This document shows, piece by piece, positions 18,218 to 26,966 of a DNA stretch of 33,879 nucleotides; position 1 is the stretch's first letter, and every line of letters begins with the position of its first letter. Source of the stretch: Alterinioella nitratireducens (GTDB lineage Bacteria; Pseudomonadota; Alphaproteobacteria; Rhodobacterales; Rhodobacteraceae); contig NZ_JABJVX010000021.1 in the NCBI RefSeq assembly GCF_013155465.1, positions 1-33,879 on the forward strand, read 5' to 3'. The notes below the pieces were generated by a model, which saw nothing but the letters and a program-made list of their open reading frames with translations, was not told where the DNA came from and did no database searches. A program made the position numbers and the translations under genes.

Positions 18218-19144
18218 TCACAATTTCTCAGTCACTTCCGGCACGATCTGGAACAGGTCTCCCACGAGGCCGTAGTCGGCGACCTGGAAGATCGGGGCTT
18301 CCTCGTCCTTGTTGATGGCGACGATGACCTTGCTGTCCTTCATCCCCGCCAGGTGCTGGATCGCGCCCGAGATGCCGATGGCGATGTAGAGGTCCGGGGC
18401 CACGACCTTCCCGGTCTGGCCCACCTGCCAGTCATTCGGCGCGTAGCCCGAATCGACCGCCGCGCGCGAGGCGCCCACCGCGGCGCCCAGCTTGTCGGCA
18501 AGCTTCTCGATCATCGCGAAGTTCTCTTCGGAGCCGATGCCGCGGCCGCCCGAGACGACGATGCCGGCCGAGGTCAGTTCCGGCCGGTCGGTGGCCGCGA
18601 CCTTGTCCTCGACCCATTCGGTCAGGCCCGGGTTGTCGGCGGGCGAGATCTCCCCGACGTCGGCCGAGCCGCCGTCGCCGGCGGCGTCGAAGGTCGAGGT
18701 GCGGATGGTCACGACCTTGACCTTGTCCGACGTCTTCACCGTCTGGATCGCGTTGCCGGCGTAGATCGGCCGCTCGAACGTGTCGGCACCGACGATGCCC
18801 GAGACATCCGAGATCACCATGACGTCCAGAAGGGCCGCGACGCGGGGCATGACGTTCTTGGCGTCGGTCGTCGCCGGGGCCATGACGTGGCTGTAGTCGC
18901 CCGCGAGGCTGACGATCAGCGCCGCGGTCGGTTCGGCGAGGCGGTGGCCGAGGCTCGCATCCTCGGCGCAGAGCACCTTGGCGACGCCTTCGATCTTCGC
19001 CGCCTCGGCCGCCGCGTCCTTCGCACGCGCGCCGGCGCAGAGGACAGTGACATCCCCCAGCTGTTTCGCGGCGGTGACCGACTTGGCCGTGGCGTCGCGG
19101 TTCAGATGCCCGTCAGTGACCTCGCCCAGAAGAAGAACAGCCAT
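18218..19144 (-). CDS. etfA: Electron transfer flavoprotein alpha subunit
   Basis: 308 residues. [20 protein letters not shown] at the N-terminus; the C-terminal FAD-binding domain has [56 protein letters not shown] and a closing [20 protein letters not shown]. With EtfB it carries electrons from acyl-CoA dehydrogenases to ETF:quinone oxidoreductase. Its ATG overlaps the etfB stop by one base (TGATG). The ETF inside the island probably serves the local acyl-CoA dehydrogenase. Confidence 0.97.
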   Translation of the reverse strand: MAVLLLGEVTDGHLNRDATAKSVTAAKQLGDVTVLCAGARAKDAAAEAAKIEGVAKVLCAEDASLGHRLAEPTAALIVSLAGDYSHVMAPATTDAKNVMPRVAALLDVMVISDVSGIVGADTFERPIYAGNAIQTVKTSDKVKVVTIRTSTFDAAGDGGSADVGEISPADNPGLTEWVEDKVAATDRPELTSAGIVVSGGRGIGSEENFAMIEKLADKLGAAVGASRAAVDSGYAPNDWQVGQTGKVVAPDLYIAIGISGAIQHLAGMKDSKVIVAINKDEEAPIFQVADYGLVGDLFQIVPEVTEKL

Positions 19145-19905
19145 CAGATCACCCCCGCTTCGTCTTTCAGTTTCGTGATCAGCTCGTCGACCGAGCCCAC
19201 CTTGACCCCGGCCTTGCGCGTCGGCGGCTCGGCGGTCTTGACGATGCTCAGGCGCGGCGAAACGTCGACGCCGTAGTCATCGGGCGTCTTTTCATCGAGC
19301 GGCTTCTTCTTCGCCTTCATGATGTTGGGAAGGCTCGCATAGCGCGGCTCGTTCAGGCGCAGGTCGACGGTCACGATGCAGGGCATCTTCGCCTTGATCG
19401 TCTGCAGCCCGCCGTCCACTTCACGGGTGACCAGCGCGTGATCCCCTTCGATCGTCACTTCCGAGGCGAAGGTCGCCTGTGACCATCCCAGCAGCGCGGA
19501 GAGCATCTGGCCGGTGGCGTTCATGTCGTTGTCGATCGCCTGCTTGCCGGCCAGAACCAGACCCGGCTCTTCTTCCTTCACCACGGCGGCGAGGAGCTTG
19601 GCGACGGCCAGGGGCTCGATATCGGTGTGCACGTCATCGGCGGCGACGATCAGGATGGCGCGGTCGGCGCCCATGGCGAGCGCGGTGCGCAAGGTCTCCT
19701 GCGCCTGCTTGACGCCGATCGAGACGGCCACGACCTCGGAGGCCACGCCCTCTTCCTTCAGCCGGATCGCCTCCTCGACCGCGATCTCGTCGAAGGGGTT
19801 CATCGACATCTTGACGTTGGCCAGATCGACCCCAGAACCATCCGCCTTCACGCGGACCTTCACGTTGTAGTCGATCACCCGCTTCACAGGTACGAGTACT
19901 TTCAT
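19144..19905 (-). CDS. etfB: Electron transfer flavoprotein beta subunit
   Basis: 253 residues. [20 protein letters not shown], then [20 protein letters not shown], the AMP/FAD-contact loop [15 protein letters not shown] and the ACAD-recognition loop [19 protein letters not shown]. Cytosolic partner of EtfA. It is the first gene of the etfBA-maoC-BKACE-thiolase-Gfo unit and has a near-consensus promoter with an operator-like site upstream. Confidence 0.97.
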   Translation of the reverse strand: MKVLVPVKRVIDYNVKVRVKADGSGVDLANVKMSMNPFDEIAVEEAIRLKEEGVASEVVAVSIGVKQAQETLRTALAMGADRAILIVAADDVHTDIEPLAVAKLLAAVVKEEEPGLVLAGKQAIDNDMNATGQMLSALLGWSQATFASEVTIEGDHALVTREVDGGLQTIKAKMPCIVTVDLRLNEPRYASLPNIMKAKKKPLDEKTPDDYGVDVSPRLSIVKTAEPPTRKAGVKVGSVDELITKLKDEAGVI

Positions 19906-19949
19906 GGCAAACCTCCCTCGCCAAACAACTCGGGCGTCCCGATTTATTT

Positions 19950-19987
19950 GGTCGTACCTTATTAAGAAGGCCCCGCCGTGTTGTCAA
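19950..19987 (-). promoter_or_regulatory. Sigma70 promoter and GntR-type operator (site C) for etfBA operon
   Basis: On the minus strand TTGACA (19982-19987), a 17-nt spacer and TAATAA (19959-19964) form an almost perfect vegetative promoter. GGTACGACC (19950-19958) directly follows the -10, where a bound repressor would block the transcription start. The next bases, AAATAAATCGGGACG, recur nearly unchanged at the caiB promoter (site D). Confidence 0.75.
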
Positions 19988-20018
19988 GTCGGGCTTGTCG
20001 AATACTCAATTCGCGGCC

Positions 20019-20047
20019 TTGACTTGCACTGCGAATGAGAATGATGC
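20019..20047 (+). promoter_or_regulatory. Possible promoter of the GntR regulator gene
   Basis: TTGACT (20019-20024) with a 17-nt spacer to TGATGC (20042-20047). The -10 is poor. No GGTNNNACC palindrome overlaps it, so autoregulation would have to act from the nearby site C. Confidence 0.3.
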
Positions 20048-20150
20048 ATAGGTCCAGCCACATTCCACGCTTCCCCGGACCCTAGCAGGCCCGGCTTCAA
20101 CCTATTGCGCGGCTTGGATCTGCGCCAAACCCAGAAGACAGATATCCCCA

Positions 20151-20909
20151 ATGGACAGGCGCCCAGAACACACCGCCTCAAGCGCTGAGACGCCCCACCG
20201 TTTCGAGGGCGGTGTCCGCTCGCTTGAACTGGCGGAGGTTCTGGAGGCGAAGATCCTGCAGGGCAGCATGGCGGTGGGCGAGTCGCTGCCGGCCGAACGC
20301 GACATGATGATCCTCTACAATGTCAGCCGCACCACCGTGCGCGAGGCGCTCCGGATCCTGGGCGCCAAGGGGCTAATCGAAGTCCGGCGCGGTCGGCGAG
20401 GAGGGTCGTATGTCCAGGCGCCGAACGGGGAATCGATTTCGCGCTCCCTGGACCTGTTCATTCAGGGCCATGACATCCGTTTCTCTGACCTGCTGGCGGT
20501 GCGCGAGGCGATCGAGCCAATGGCCGCCGCCCAAGCGGCGCAGCAGCGAACCGACGAGGATATCGCCCGGCACTACGAGATCCTCGACCAGGCCGACCAT
20601 ACCATTGCCGACATCACCCGTTTCAGCCAACTCAACATCGACTGGCATATGGCCGTCGTCCGGGCCAGCCACAACCCGCTGTTCCTGTCCTTCATGACCT
20701 CGATCAGTTCGGCGCTGTTCTTGGCCACTGAGCGCGAGGAATTCGACCCCGAAATCCGCTCGATCGTCGCGCGCGCCCATCGCCGCATCACCGATGCCAT
20801 CGCCGAAGGCGACGTCGACGCGGCGCGGCGACGGATGACGCGGCATGTGACGTCGTATGGCGAGCGGCTGGATCCGACCCGCTCGCAGACCAGCCGCATC
20901 CTACGCTGA
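20151..20909 (+). CDS. GntR family transcriptional regulator, FadR/FCD subfamily
   Basis: 252 residues. The winged helix lies at about 23-90 (LPAERDMMILYNVSRTTVREALRILGAKGLIEV region). The all-helical FCD ligand domain lies at about 105-240, with metal-site histidines in DWHMAVVRASHN, RAHRRI and MTRHVTSYGERL. FadR-type members bind TGGTNNNACCA-like palindromes and are released by an acid or acyl-CoA ligand. Matching sites occur at each divergent or intergenic promoter of the island (A-E), so this is the probable repressor of the whole cluster. It converges with the SDR gene at 20934. Confidence 0.93.
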   Translation: MDRRPEHTASSAETPHRFEGGVRSLELAEVLEAKILQGSMAVGESLPAERDMMILYNVSRTTVREALRILGAKGLIEVRRGRRGGSYVQAPNGESISRSLDLFIQGHDIRFSDLLAVREAIEPMAAAQAAQQRTDEDIARHYEILDQADHTIADITRFSQLNIDWHMAVVRASHNPLFLSFMTSISSALFLATEREEFDPEIRSIVARAHRRITDAIAEGDVDAARRRMTRHVTSYGERLDPTRSQTSRILR

Positions 20910-20933
20910 CCGACCTGAACACCCCAAGAGAGC

Positions 20934-21695
20934 TTAGACGGCGAGGTAGCCGCCATCGACTGGTAGAGTCGTTCCGGTGATGAAGCTGGCCTCGTCCGAG
21001 CACAGGAAGGCGATGGCACGGGCCAATTCCTCGGGTCGGCCGAAGCGCCGCATAGGGCAATGGAACCGCAGCCAATCCTCGAATTTCGCGGCATGGCTTT
21101 CGGTCATGGGCGTGGCGATATAGCCCGGTGCCACGGCATTGACGCGGATTCCAAAGCGCGACAACTCGCGGCACATCGCTTGGGTGAGCGAGCGGACCCC
21201 GCCCTTCGAGGCCGCATAGCCCGCCTGCGCGAAGCCTGAGGTGAAGGCCACCACCGAGGTGATGTTCACCACCGCGCCGCGGGTCTCTTTCAGATCCGCC
21301 AGACAGGCGGTGCTGAGATTGTACATGCCTGTCAGATTTACGGCCATCGCGCGGTCCCATTGCTCGGGGCCCTCGTCATCGCCCAGCCGGGCCGTCCCCG
21401 CCACCGCAGCGTTGTTGACTAGGATGCGGACCGGCCCCAGCGCGTCGCGGATCTGGCCGACGACGGCCTGGCAGGCGGCGCGGTCGGCCACATCCAGCGC
21501 ATAGCCCTCAGCCCGCAGACCCCTGCCTCTCAGCGCGGCGGCGCTGTCGCGCGCCTTGGCGGCGTGGATATCGCAAAGCGCCACCGCGGCACCGCGCTGC
21601 GCCAGTTCCTCGGCCGTTGCCAGGCCGATCCCGCTGGCGCCGCCTGACACGACGGCAACACGTCCCTGCAGATCCTTCAACTGACGTTCTTTCAT
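20934..21695 (-). CDS. Short-chain dehydrogenase/reductase (SDR)
   Basis: 253 residues with VSGGASGIGLATAEELAQRG, NNAAVAGTARLG, Ser in NITSVVAF and YxxxK in AGYAASKGGVRSL, ending EASFITGTTLPVDGGYLAV. Classical NAD(P)-dependent SDR, FabG-like. A GGGAGG site precedes ATG 21695. It is the last gene of the caiB-ACAD-MFS-CoA-transferase unit, 42 nt after the CoA-transferase, and could oxidise a 3-hydroxyacyl-CoA. Confidence 0.92.
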   Translation of the reverse strand: MKERQLKDLQGRVAVVSGGASGIGLATAEELAQRGAAVALCDIHAAKARDSAAALRGRGLRAEGYALDVADRAACQAVVGQIRDALGPVRILVNNAAVAGTARLGDDEGPEQWDRAMAVNLTGMYNLSTACLADLKETRGAVVNITSVVAFTSGFAQAGYAASKGGVRSLTQAMCRELSRFGIRVNAVAPGYIATPMTESHAAKFEDWLRFHCPMRRFGRPEELARAIAFLCSDEASFITGTTLPVDGGYLAV

Positions 21696-21737
21696 GATGG
21701 TCCTCCCATTCGTCGCAACTGTAGCGGGCGCGCGGGC

Positions 21738-23024
21738 TCAGCCGAATGCCGCCGCCCGAACCTGCGCCCAGCCGCGCACAAGCTCGGGCTGCACGGCAGG
21801 ATCGGCGACCGCAATCAGCGCCTCGGCCCGACCGTCGAGCGAGAGCCCGCGCAGATCGGCGATGCCGTTCTCGGTCGCAACTACATCCACGTCATGCGCC
21901 GCCGCCGTGACTAGGCCAGGCTCGGCAATCCGAGGCACGATCCCCCCCGCCCCTTGCCGGCCGGGCTTGGCTCGCAGCGCGAAGATGCTTAGGCCGCCCG
22001 GGCTCTGGCGCGCGCCGCGCACGAACTCGGGCAGGCCGCCTGGGCTGGCCAAGACGCGACCCTCGCTGCCCTCGGAATTGATCTGCCCAAAAAGATCAAC
22101 CTGCAGGGCCGAATTCACGGCGATGAAAACTGGAAGCTGGGCGAGCACCTGCAGCGCATGGGTACGGCTCGCGCTGAGAAACCGGAACCGGGGATTGCCG
22201 TCGATCAGGTCGTAGAGATCGCGCGTCCCCATCGCCACGCCGGTCACGATGGGCGCCTGCGGATCCAGCGCGCCGGCACGTTCCAGCTTGACCAGGTTGT
22301 CGTCGATCAGACCAGTATGCAGCCGGATCCGTCGATGCCCGCCCAACGCCTGCGTGACCCCCTGCGAAGCGCGGCCGATCCCCAACTGCACCGTGGCGCC
22401 ATCGGGAATTAGGCCCGCCACATGCTGCGCGATGGCGGTGCCGAGAGCATTGGCCGCGCCCTCGTCCGGTCGGTATTCGGGGATCGCGGACTCGGTCTGC
22501 AGAAGCGCCGCGAAGCGCTCGACCGGGATGCCCGGGCTGCCCATAGTGCGGGGCATGTTCGGGTTGACGATGCCGATGACGCGCGGGATGCGATCGAGGA
22601 AATCGGGCAAGAAATCGTGCTGGGTGCCGAAGCTGCACAGGTTGTCGTCATCGGGCGGCGAGACCATGACCAGCGCCGTGTCGAACCGGCCAGGCGCAGC
22701 GAGCCAGCGCGCGATCGCTGAATAGCTCCAGGGGCAGAAATCGACTAGGCCGCGGGCCAAGTCTCGCCGTAGCGCGGGGTTCAAAAAGAATGTCCGACAG
22801 CGCCGCTCCAGCTCTGGGTCGGCGAGAGAATCGGTGTTCAAGATCGGGCTGAAGATGCCTGTCACGGTTGTTCGCCGGGTGGCGGGTCCCAAGAGCGCCG
22901 GCAGGTCGGGGATCGCGGCCGAACAACCCGAGACATAAATCTCTCGTGCGCCCGCCAGCAACGCATCCAGTGCCTTGGCATTCAACGGGCGGGGCCTGTG
23001 GTCCGGGGTCGAGATCAGCGTCAT
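21738..23024 (-). CDS. Acetyl-CoA hydrolase/transferase family CoA-transferase
   Basis: 428 residues. Two-domain class I CoA-transferase of the Cat1/4-hydroxybutyrate CoA-transferase/itaconate CoA-transferase group: IYVSGCSAAIPDLPALLGP at the N-terminus, GATVQLGIGRASQGVTQALG in the middle, and the catalytic-Glu segment VVATENGIADLRGLSLDGRA near the C-terminus. It would activate a carboxylic acid using acetyl- or succinyl-CoA. With MaoC and CitE proteins it completes the family set of RipABC/Ict-Ich-Ccl itaconate degradation, though gene order differs. Confidence 0.88.
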   Translation of the reverse strand: MTLISTPDHRPRPLNAKALDALLAGAREIYVSGCSAAIPDLPALLGPATRRTTVTGIFSPILNTDSLADPELERRCRTFFLNPALRRDLARGLVDFCPWSYSAIARWLAAPGRFDTALVMVSPPDDDNLCSFGTQHDFLPDFLDRIPRVIGIVNPNMPRTMGSPGIPVERFAALLQTESAIPEYRPDEGAANALGTAIAQHVAGLIPDGATVQLGIGRASQGVTQALGGHRRIRLHTGLIDDNLVKLERAGALDPQAPIVTGVAMGTRDLYDLIDGNPRFRFLSASRTHALQVLAQLPVFIAVNSALQVDLFGQINSEGSEGRVLASPGGLPEFVRGARQSPGGLSIFALRAKPGRQGAGGIVPRIAEPGLVTAAAHDVDVVATENGIADLRGLSLDGRAEALIAVADPAVQPELVRGWAQVRAAAFG

Positions 23025-23060
23025 GGCAGGTCCTTGAATTGTTCGCAGTTGCTGGCGGGG

Positions 23061-24248
23061 TCAGCTAGGGCCCGGATTGCGGGCAACGAAGCGCAGCGTG
23101 ACCGCCAACCCCGTCAGGCCCAGGATCAAGGTGAAACCCACGACCGCGCTCCACCCGCCGATGTGAAATGCGAAGCCGACCAGCGGCCCGGTCAGGCTCG
23201 CGCCCATGTAGAAGGTGAACATGTAGATAGAAGAGGCATAGGAGGTCTCGACCCCGGGCAGCCGTGCAAGTGTGGCACTGGCTGAACTGTGGCCGCTGAA
23301 AGCGCCGAGGGCGAGCGCGGTAATGCCCACGAAAACACCGGCCAGCGCGGGCGTTGCGGTCAGCAGCGCACCGCAGAGCACCATCAAGAACGAGAAACTC
23401 AGCATGGCGCGCGGCCCCAGCCGGTCGAAAAGCCGCCCGAAGATGGGCACTGCCACGGTACCGATCGCGAGCGGCATGAAGCCCAGGCTGAGACCCGCCT
23501 CGGAGAGACCGAACCGGGGCGAGGAAAGTAAGTAGGAGAGATAGTTGAAGATACCGACGAAGCTGCTCATCAATAGGAAAGACAAGAGGTAGATCGGCCC
23601 CGCGCCCGGCGCCCGGGCGGCACCGATCAACCGCGCAGGCAGGGTTTCGGCTGGTCGGGCTGCGCGCAGTTCGCGCGTCTCGCGGGGAAATCGGAACAGC
23701 AGGTACAGACCGACCGCGAAGGTCGCCACCGCAACCGCGCCGAGCGCGGCCTGATAGCCCTGTGCCTCGGTCAGGAGCCCCGAGGCCAGCCGTCCGATCA
23801 CCCCTCCAGACCCGCAACCGGCAATGTACCAGGACATTGCACGGCCCATCCGTTCGGGCGCGATGGTACTGCCCAGAAATGCCATAACCGAGGCCGGTAC
23901 GACGCCGATCGCCACACCCACCACGCCCCGCGCAAGGATCACCAGCCACCAGGACGAGGCCAACGCCGAGACCATGCCGGCTAGGGCCGCTATCAGGATT
24001 GCCGGCGGCACCAGCCGCGCCAGCGGCACCCGTCCGTGCAGCCCGATCATCAGGATCGAGGACACTGCTAGGCACGTGGTGGGCAACGAGATCGCCAGCG
24101 CGCTCACATGCGGCGGTACCCCAAAACGCTGGGTGAAGATATGCAGGATAGGTTGAGGCGAATACAGCAGAGAAAAGGCCACGAACCCGACTAGAAAGGC
24201 GGCCACGAAATTCGCGCGCTCTTGGGAGGCGGACCCGCTGTCGACCAT
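23061..24248 (-). CDS. MFS transporter (YnfM-like)
   Basis: 395 residues and about 12 transmembrane helices. It begins MVDSGSASQERANFVAAF then LVGFVAFSLLYSPQPIL; VPASVMAFLGSTIAPERMGRA and FGLSEAGLSLGFMPLAIG are typical of the YnfM/arabinose-efflux-like subgroup. Either uptake of the substrate or export of an intermediate is possible. It lies between the ACAD and CoA-transferase genes and is co-transcribed with them. Confidence 0.88.
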   Translation of the reverse strand: MVDSGSASQERANFVAAFLVGFVAFSLLYSPQPILHIFTQRFGVPPHVSALAISLPTTCLAVSSILMIGLHGRVPLARLVPPAILIAALAGMVSALASSWWLVILARGVVGVAIGVVPASVMAFLGSTIAPERMGRAMSWYIAGCGSGGVIGRLASGLLTEAQGYQAALGAVAVATFAVGLYLLFRFPRETRELRAARPAETLPARLIGAARAPGAGPIYLLSFLLMSSFVGIFNYLSYLLSSPRFGLSEAGLSLGFMPLAIGTVAVPIFGRLFDRLGPRAMLSFSFLMVLCGALLTATPALAGVFVGITALALGAFSGHSSASATLARLPGVETSYASSIYMFTFYMGASLTGPLVGFAFHIGGWSAVVGFTLILGLTGLAVTLRFVARNPGPS

Positions 24249-24317
24249 CGCATTCTGGTTCCTTGGACTACGGAGAGACCGCGCGACAGCTTCGGTCGCG
24301 CGGCCGGAGGTCGCGGC

Positions 24318-25484
24318 TCAGTAGCTCTTCTTCTGGCCCAGAACCTTTTCGGCGACGAAGGACAGGATCAGCTGCTCGGTCACCGGTGCGATGCGGAACA
24401 CCATCACCTCGCGCATCAGGCGCTCGACCTGGTATTCCTTCGAATAGCCCAGCCCGCCATGGGTCAGTACAGCCCGCTCGCAGGCGGTAAAGGCTGCCCG
24501 CGCGGCTAAGAACTTGGCGGCATTGGCCTCGGCCCCGCAGGACATGCCGGCATCATAAAGCCAAGCGGCCTTCATGGTGATAGCGTCCGCAGCCTCAAGC
24601 TCGATCCAGCTTTCCGCCAGCGGGTGCTGGATGCCTTGGTTTTGGCCGATCTGGCGTCCGAAGACCACGCGCTCGGTGGCATAGCGTGCCGCCCGCCCCA
24701 GCGCATCATGCCCCATGCCGATTGCCTCGGCCGCGACCAAGATACGCTCGGGGTTTAGGCTGTGCAACAGGTACGAGAAGCCCTTGCCCTCTTCGCCGAT
24801 CCGGTGCGCGTCGGGGACGAAGTACTCGTCGATGAAGGTTGCGTTGGAATCGACCGCCGCACGGCCCATCTTGGGGATCTTGCGCACCTCGATCTTCGAG
24901 CGGTCGAGATCGGTGTAGAAGATCGTCATCCCGTCCGTGGGCTTGCGGCATTCCTCGATCGGCGTGGTACGCGCCAGGATCAGGATCTTGGTCGCCACCT
25001 GCGCGGTCGAGGTCCACAGCTTGCGCCCGTTGATGATGTAACCGCCGTCGACCTTGCGCGCAAAGGTCTTGATGCGGGTCGTGTCCAGCCCGGCATCGGG
25101 CTCGGTCACGCCGAAACAGACCTGGTCCTTGCCGCTGACCAGACGGGGTATCCATTCGCTTTTCTGGTCGCTGTTGCCGAAGACAACGATCGGATGTGGG
25201 CCGAACAAGTTGATGTGAATGGTCGAGATCGCGGCAGAGCCACCGCCGTGGCGTGCAACCTCGTTCATCATAATCGAGGCCTCGGTGACCCCCAGCCCAG
25301 CGCCGCCGTACTCCTCAGGCATGGTGATGCCCAGCCAGCCGCCCTCGGCCATGGCGCGGTGGAACTCGAATGGGAAGGATTCTTCGGCTTCCTTGCGGCC
25401 CCAGTAATGGTCGTCGAATTGCTTGGCGACAGCCGCGACGCCCTCGCGAATGGCCTTCTGTTCCTCGGTGACTTCGAAATTCAT
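24318..25484 (-). CDS. Acyl-CoA dehydrogenase
   Basis: 388 residues from ATG 25484 (MNFEVTEEQKAIREGVAAVA), which has GAGGA 8 nt upstream; the in-frame ATG at 25490 would sit too close to it. ACAD N-, M- and C-domains are all present (CFGVTEPDAGLDTTRIKTFA, IINGRKLWTSTAQ, LTHGGLGYSKEYQVERLMRE). In the C-terminal helix the usual YEGT segment with the catalytic Glu is replaced (MVFRIAPVTEQLIL), so the base must come from elsewhere, as in IVD-like enzymes. FAD-dependent alpha,beta-dehydrogenation feeding the local ETF is expected. Confidence 0.92.
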   Translation of the reverse strand: MNFEVTEEQKAIREGVAAVAKQFDDHYWGRKEAEESFPFEFHRAMAEGGWLGITMPEEYGGAGLGVTEASIMMNEVARHGGGSAAISTIHINLFGPHPIVVFGNSDQKSEWIPRLVSGKDQVCFGVTEPDAGLDTTRIKTFARKVDGGYIINGRKLWTSTAQVATKILILARTTPIEECRKPTDGMTIFYTDLDRSKIEVRKIPKMGRAAVDSNATFIDEYFVPDAHRIGEEGKGFSYLLHSLNPERILVAAEAIGMGHDALGRAARYATERVVFGRQIGQNQGIQHPLAESWIELEAADAITMKAAWLYDAGMSCGAEANAAKFLAARAAFTACERAVLTHGGLGYSKEYQVERLMREVMVFRIAPVTEQLILSFVAEKVLGQKKSY

Positions 25485-25565
25485 CGTCATGTCCTCTGCA
25501 AATCTGTCACGCTTCGAACGCGTGGTCGGCGGCGCGTTCAGGCACGTTCCCCGCGGTTGGAACCC

Positions 25566-26801
25566 TCAGATGACGCCCTGTTCGACCAACGCGACAAGTT
25601 CCTCGGGACTGACGCCCAGCCAGTCGCCGTAGACCACAGCGTTATCCGCGCCGAGTCCCTTGCTCGGGACCAACTCCACCCCTTCGCTGCCGGGAAAGAT
25701 CATCGGTCCGGCCGGCAGCACTACAGTTCCCAGATCCGGATGGTCGACTCTCCGCAGCGTGCCGCGCGCATGCATGTGCGCGTCATTCACCACTTCATCG
25801 ATTTCACGCACCGGGGCGTAGGGGATGCGCTGCGCGCGCAGCACGGCGACCAGCGCATCTTTGGTCAGCGATCCCGTCCACTCGCCAATGAGCGTGTCCA
25901 GCGCGTCGATGTTGTTGACCCGCGCTTGCAGGTCCACGAACCGCGGATCGCGCAGCATGTCGGGGCGCCCCATGGCGGCCGCCAGGCCTTCCCAATGCTT
26001 GTCGCTGACGCAGAGCATGGCGACCCAGCCATCGCTGCAGGGGTAGACGTTATACGGCGCCTCGGCCATGCCGCCGTGACGGTTACCGGTGCGCGGCGGA
26101 TTCTCCCCGCCCAAGCCATAATAGAGCCCGAGGGTCGAGCTGAGTGCGGGATAGACCGACTCGAGCATCGACACCTCTACCTGCGATCCCTCGCCGGTGC
26201 GCTCACGCCGGACTAGCGCGGTCATCACAGCGCCATAGAGATGAATCCCGCCGAAAAAGTCGCAAAGCGCCGGCCCCGCCTTGACAGGGGGGCGGTCGGG
26301 AAAGCCGGTCGAGGCCATGACCCCGGCCATGGCCTGCACGGTCAGATCCATAGCCAGCATGTCGCGGTTCGGCCCGTAAGAACCATACCCCGTGCCTGCA
26401 GCATAGATGAGCCGCGGATTCAGCGCACGCAAGGTCTCGTAGCCCGCGCCCAGCCGATCCATCGTGCCGGGGGCAAAATTCTCCAGAACTATATCGGCCT
26501 TGGCCACCATGCGGTGCAGCAGCGCGAGGCCGACGGGCGATTTGAGGTTGAGCGTGACGAACTGCTTGTTGGAGTTCAGCATGGCGAACGGCAGCATGGC
26601 GCCGCCGACCGCCCCCCTGCGACGCATCTTCTCGCCCTCGGGCGGCTCGATCTTGATGACCTTGGCCCCGGCCATCGCCATCAGGAATGTGGCATAGGGC
26701 CCGTTGTAGATCTGCCCCAGGTCGATTACGGTCACGCCGTCCAGCGGCCGTCGCATCAGAGTCTGCTGCCCCGGGGTAGGGGCAATTCCGGTCGATTGCA
26801 C
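25566..26801 (-). CDS. CaiB/BaiF family CoA-transferase (class III)
   Basis: 411 residues if started at GTG 26801, which has a GGGAGG site 7 nt upstream; the frame opens at a TTG (26816) that lies inside that site. Class III signatures: GVTVIDLGQIYNGPYATFLMA, KVIKIEPPEGEKMR, VLENFAPGTMDRLGAGYETL, and the catalytic Asp in LAMDLTVQAMAG (Asp152). It transfers CoA between an acyl-CoA and the pathway acid. First gene of the unit with ACAD, MFS, the second CoA-transferase and an SDR; divergent from the second citE. Confidence 0.93.
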   Translation of the reverse strand: MQSTGIAPTPGQQTLMRRPLDGVTVIDLGQIYNGPYATFLMAMAGAKVIKIEPPEGEKMRRRGAVGGAMLPFAMLNSNKQFVTLNLKSPVGLALLHRMVAKADIVLENFAPGTMDRLGAGYETLRALNPRLIYAAGTGYGSYGPNRDMLAMDLTVQAMAGVMASTGFPDRPPVKAGPALCDFFGGIHLYGAVMTALVRRERTGEGSQVEVSMLESVYPALSSTLGLYYGLGGENPPRTGNRHGGMAEAPYNVYPCSDGWVAMLCVSDKHWEGLAAAMGRPDMLRDPRFVDLQARVNNIDALDTLIGEWTGSLTKDALVAVLRAQRIPYAPVREIDEVVNDAHMHARGTLRRVDHPDLGTVVLPAGPMIFPGSEGVELVPSKGLGADNAVVYGDWLGVSPEELVALVEQGVI

Positions 26802-26884
26802 AGTGTTTCCTCCCAAAGGTCAGCGTGTGCGTCTGTCCGAGCAAAGCGCCCCACCTAGCCTGGGAAGCAGCTCGATTCGTCCCG

Positions 26885-26905
26885 ATTTAATTGGACTGAC
26901 CTTTT
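26885..26905. promoter_or_regulatory. GntR-type operator (site D) between caiB-like and citE-like genes
   Basis: TTGGACTGACCTTTT (26891-26905) is a GGNNNNACC-type site. On the minus strand it reads GGTCAGTCCAATTAAATC and continues GGGACG, matching site C over about 17 bp with one mismatch beyond the palindrome. A weak minus-strand -35 TTTACA lies upstream. It would control both divergent genes. Confidence 0.6.
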
Positions 26906-26966
26906 CTTGCATTTGTTGGCGAAGGCTGTAAAGTTGTTTCTGCATGAAACGGAGAAGGAGCTGGAC

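Noticed and set aside
21080-21115. Possible fourth copy of the 30-bp palindrome in the SDR at 20934
   Set aside because: GGCATGGCTTTCGGTCATGG is only loosely similar and encodes conserved SDR residues; the stems do not form.
14301-26216. Many plus-strand open frames across the island (up to 484 codons)
   Set aside because: They are antisense shadows of high-GC minus-strand genes with clear families and show no domain signatures.
26907-26966. TTG-initiated extension of the second CitE
   Set aside because: It starts right at the operator; the ATG at 26967 has an AAGGAG site and gives the usual family length.
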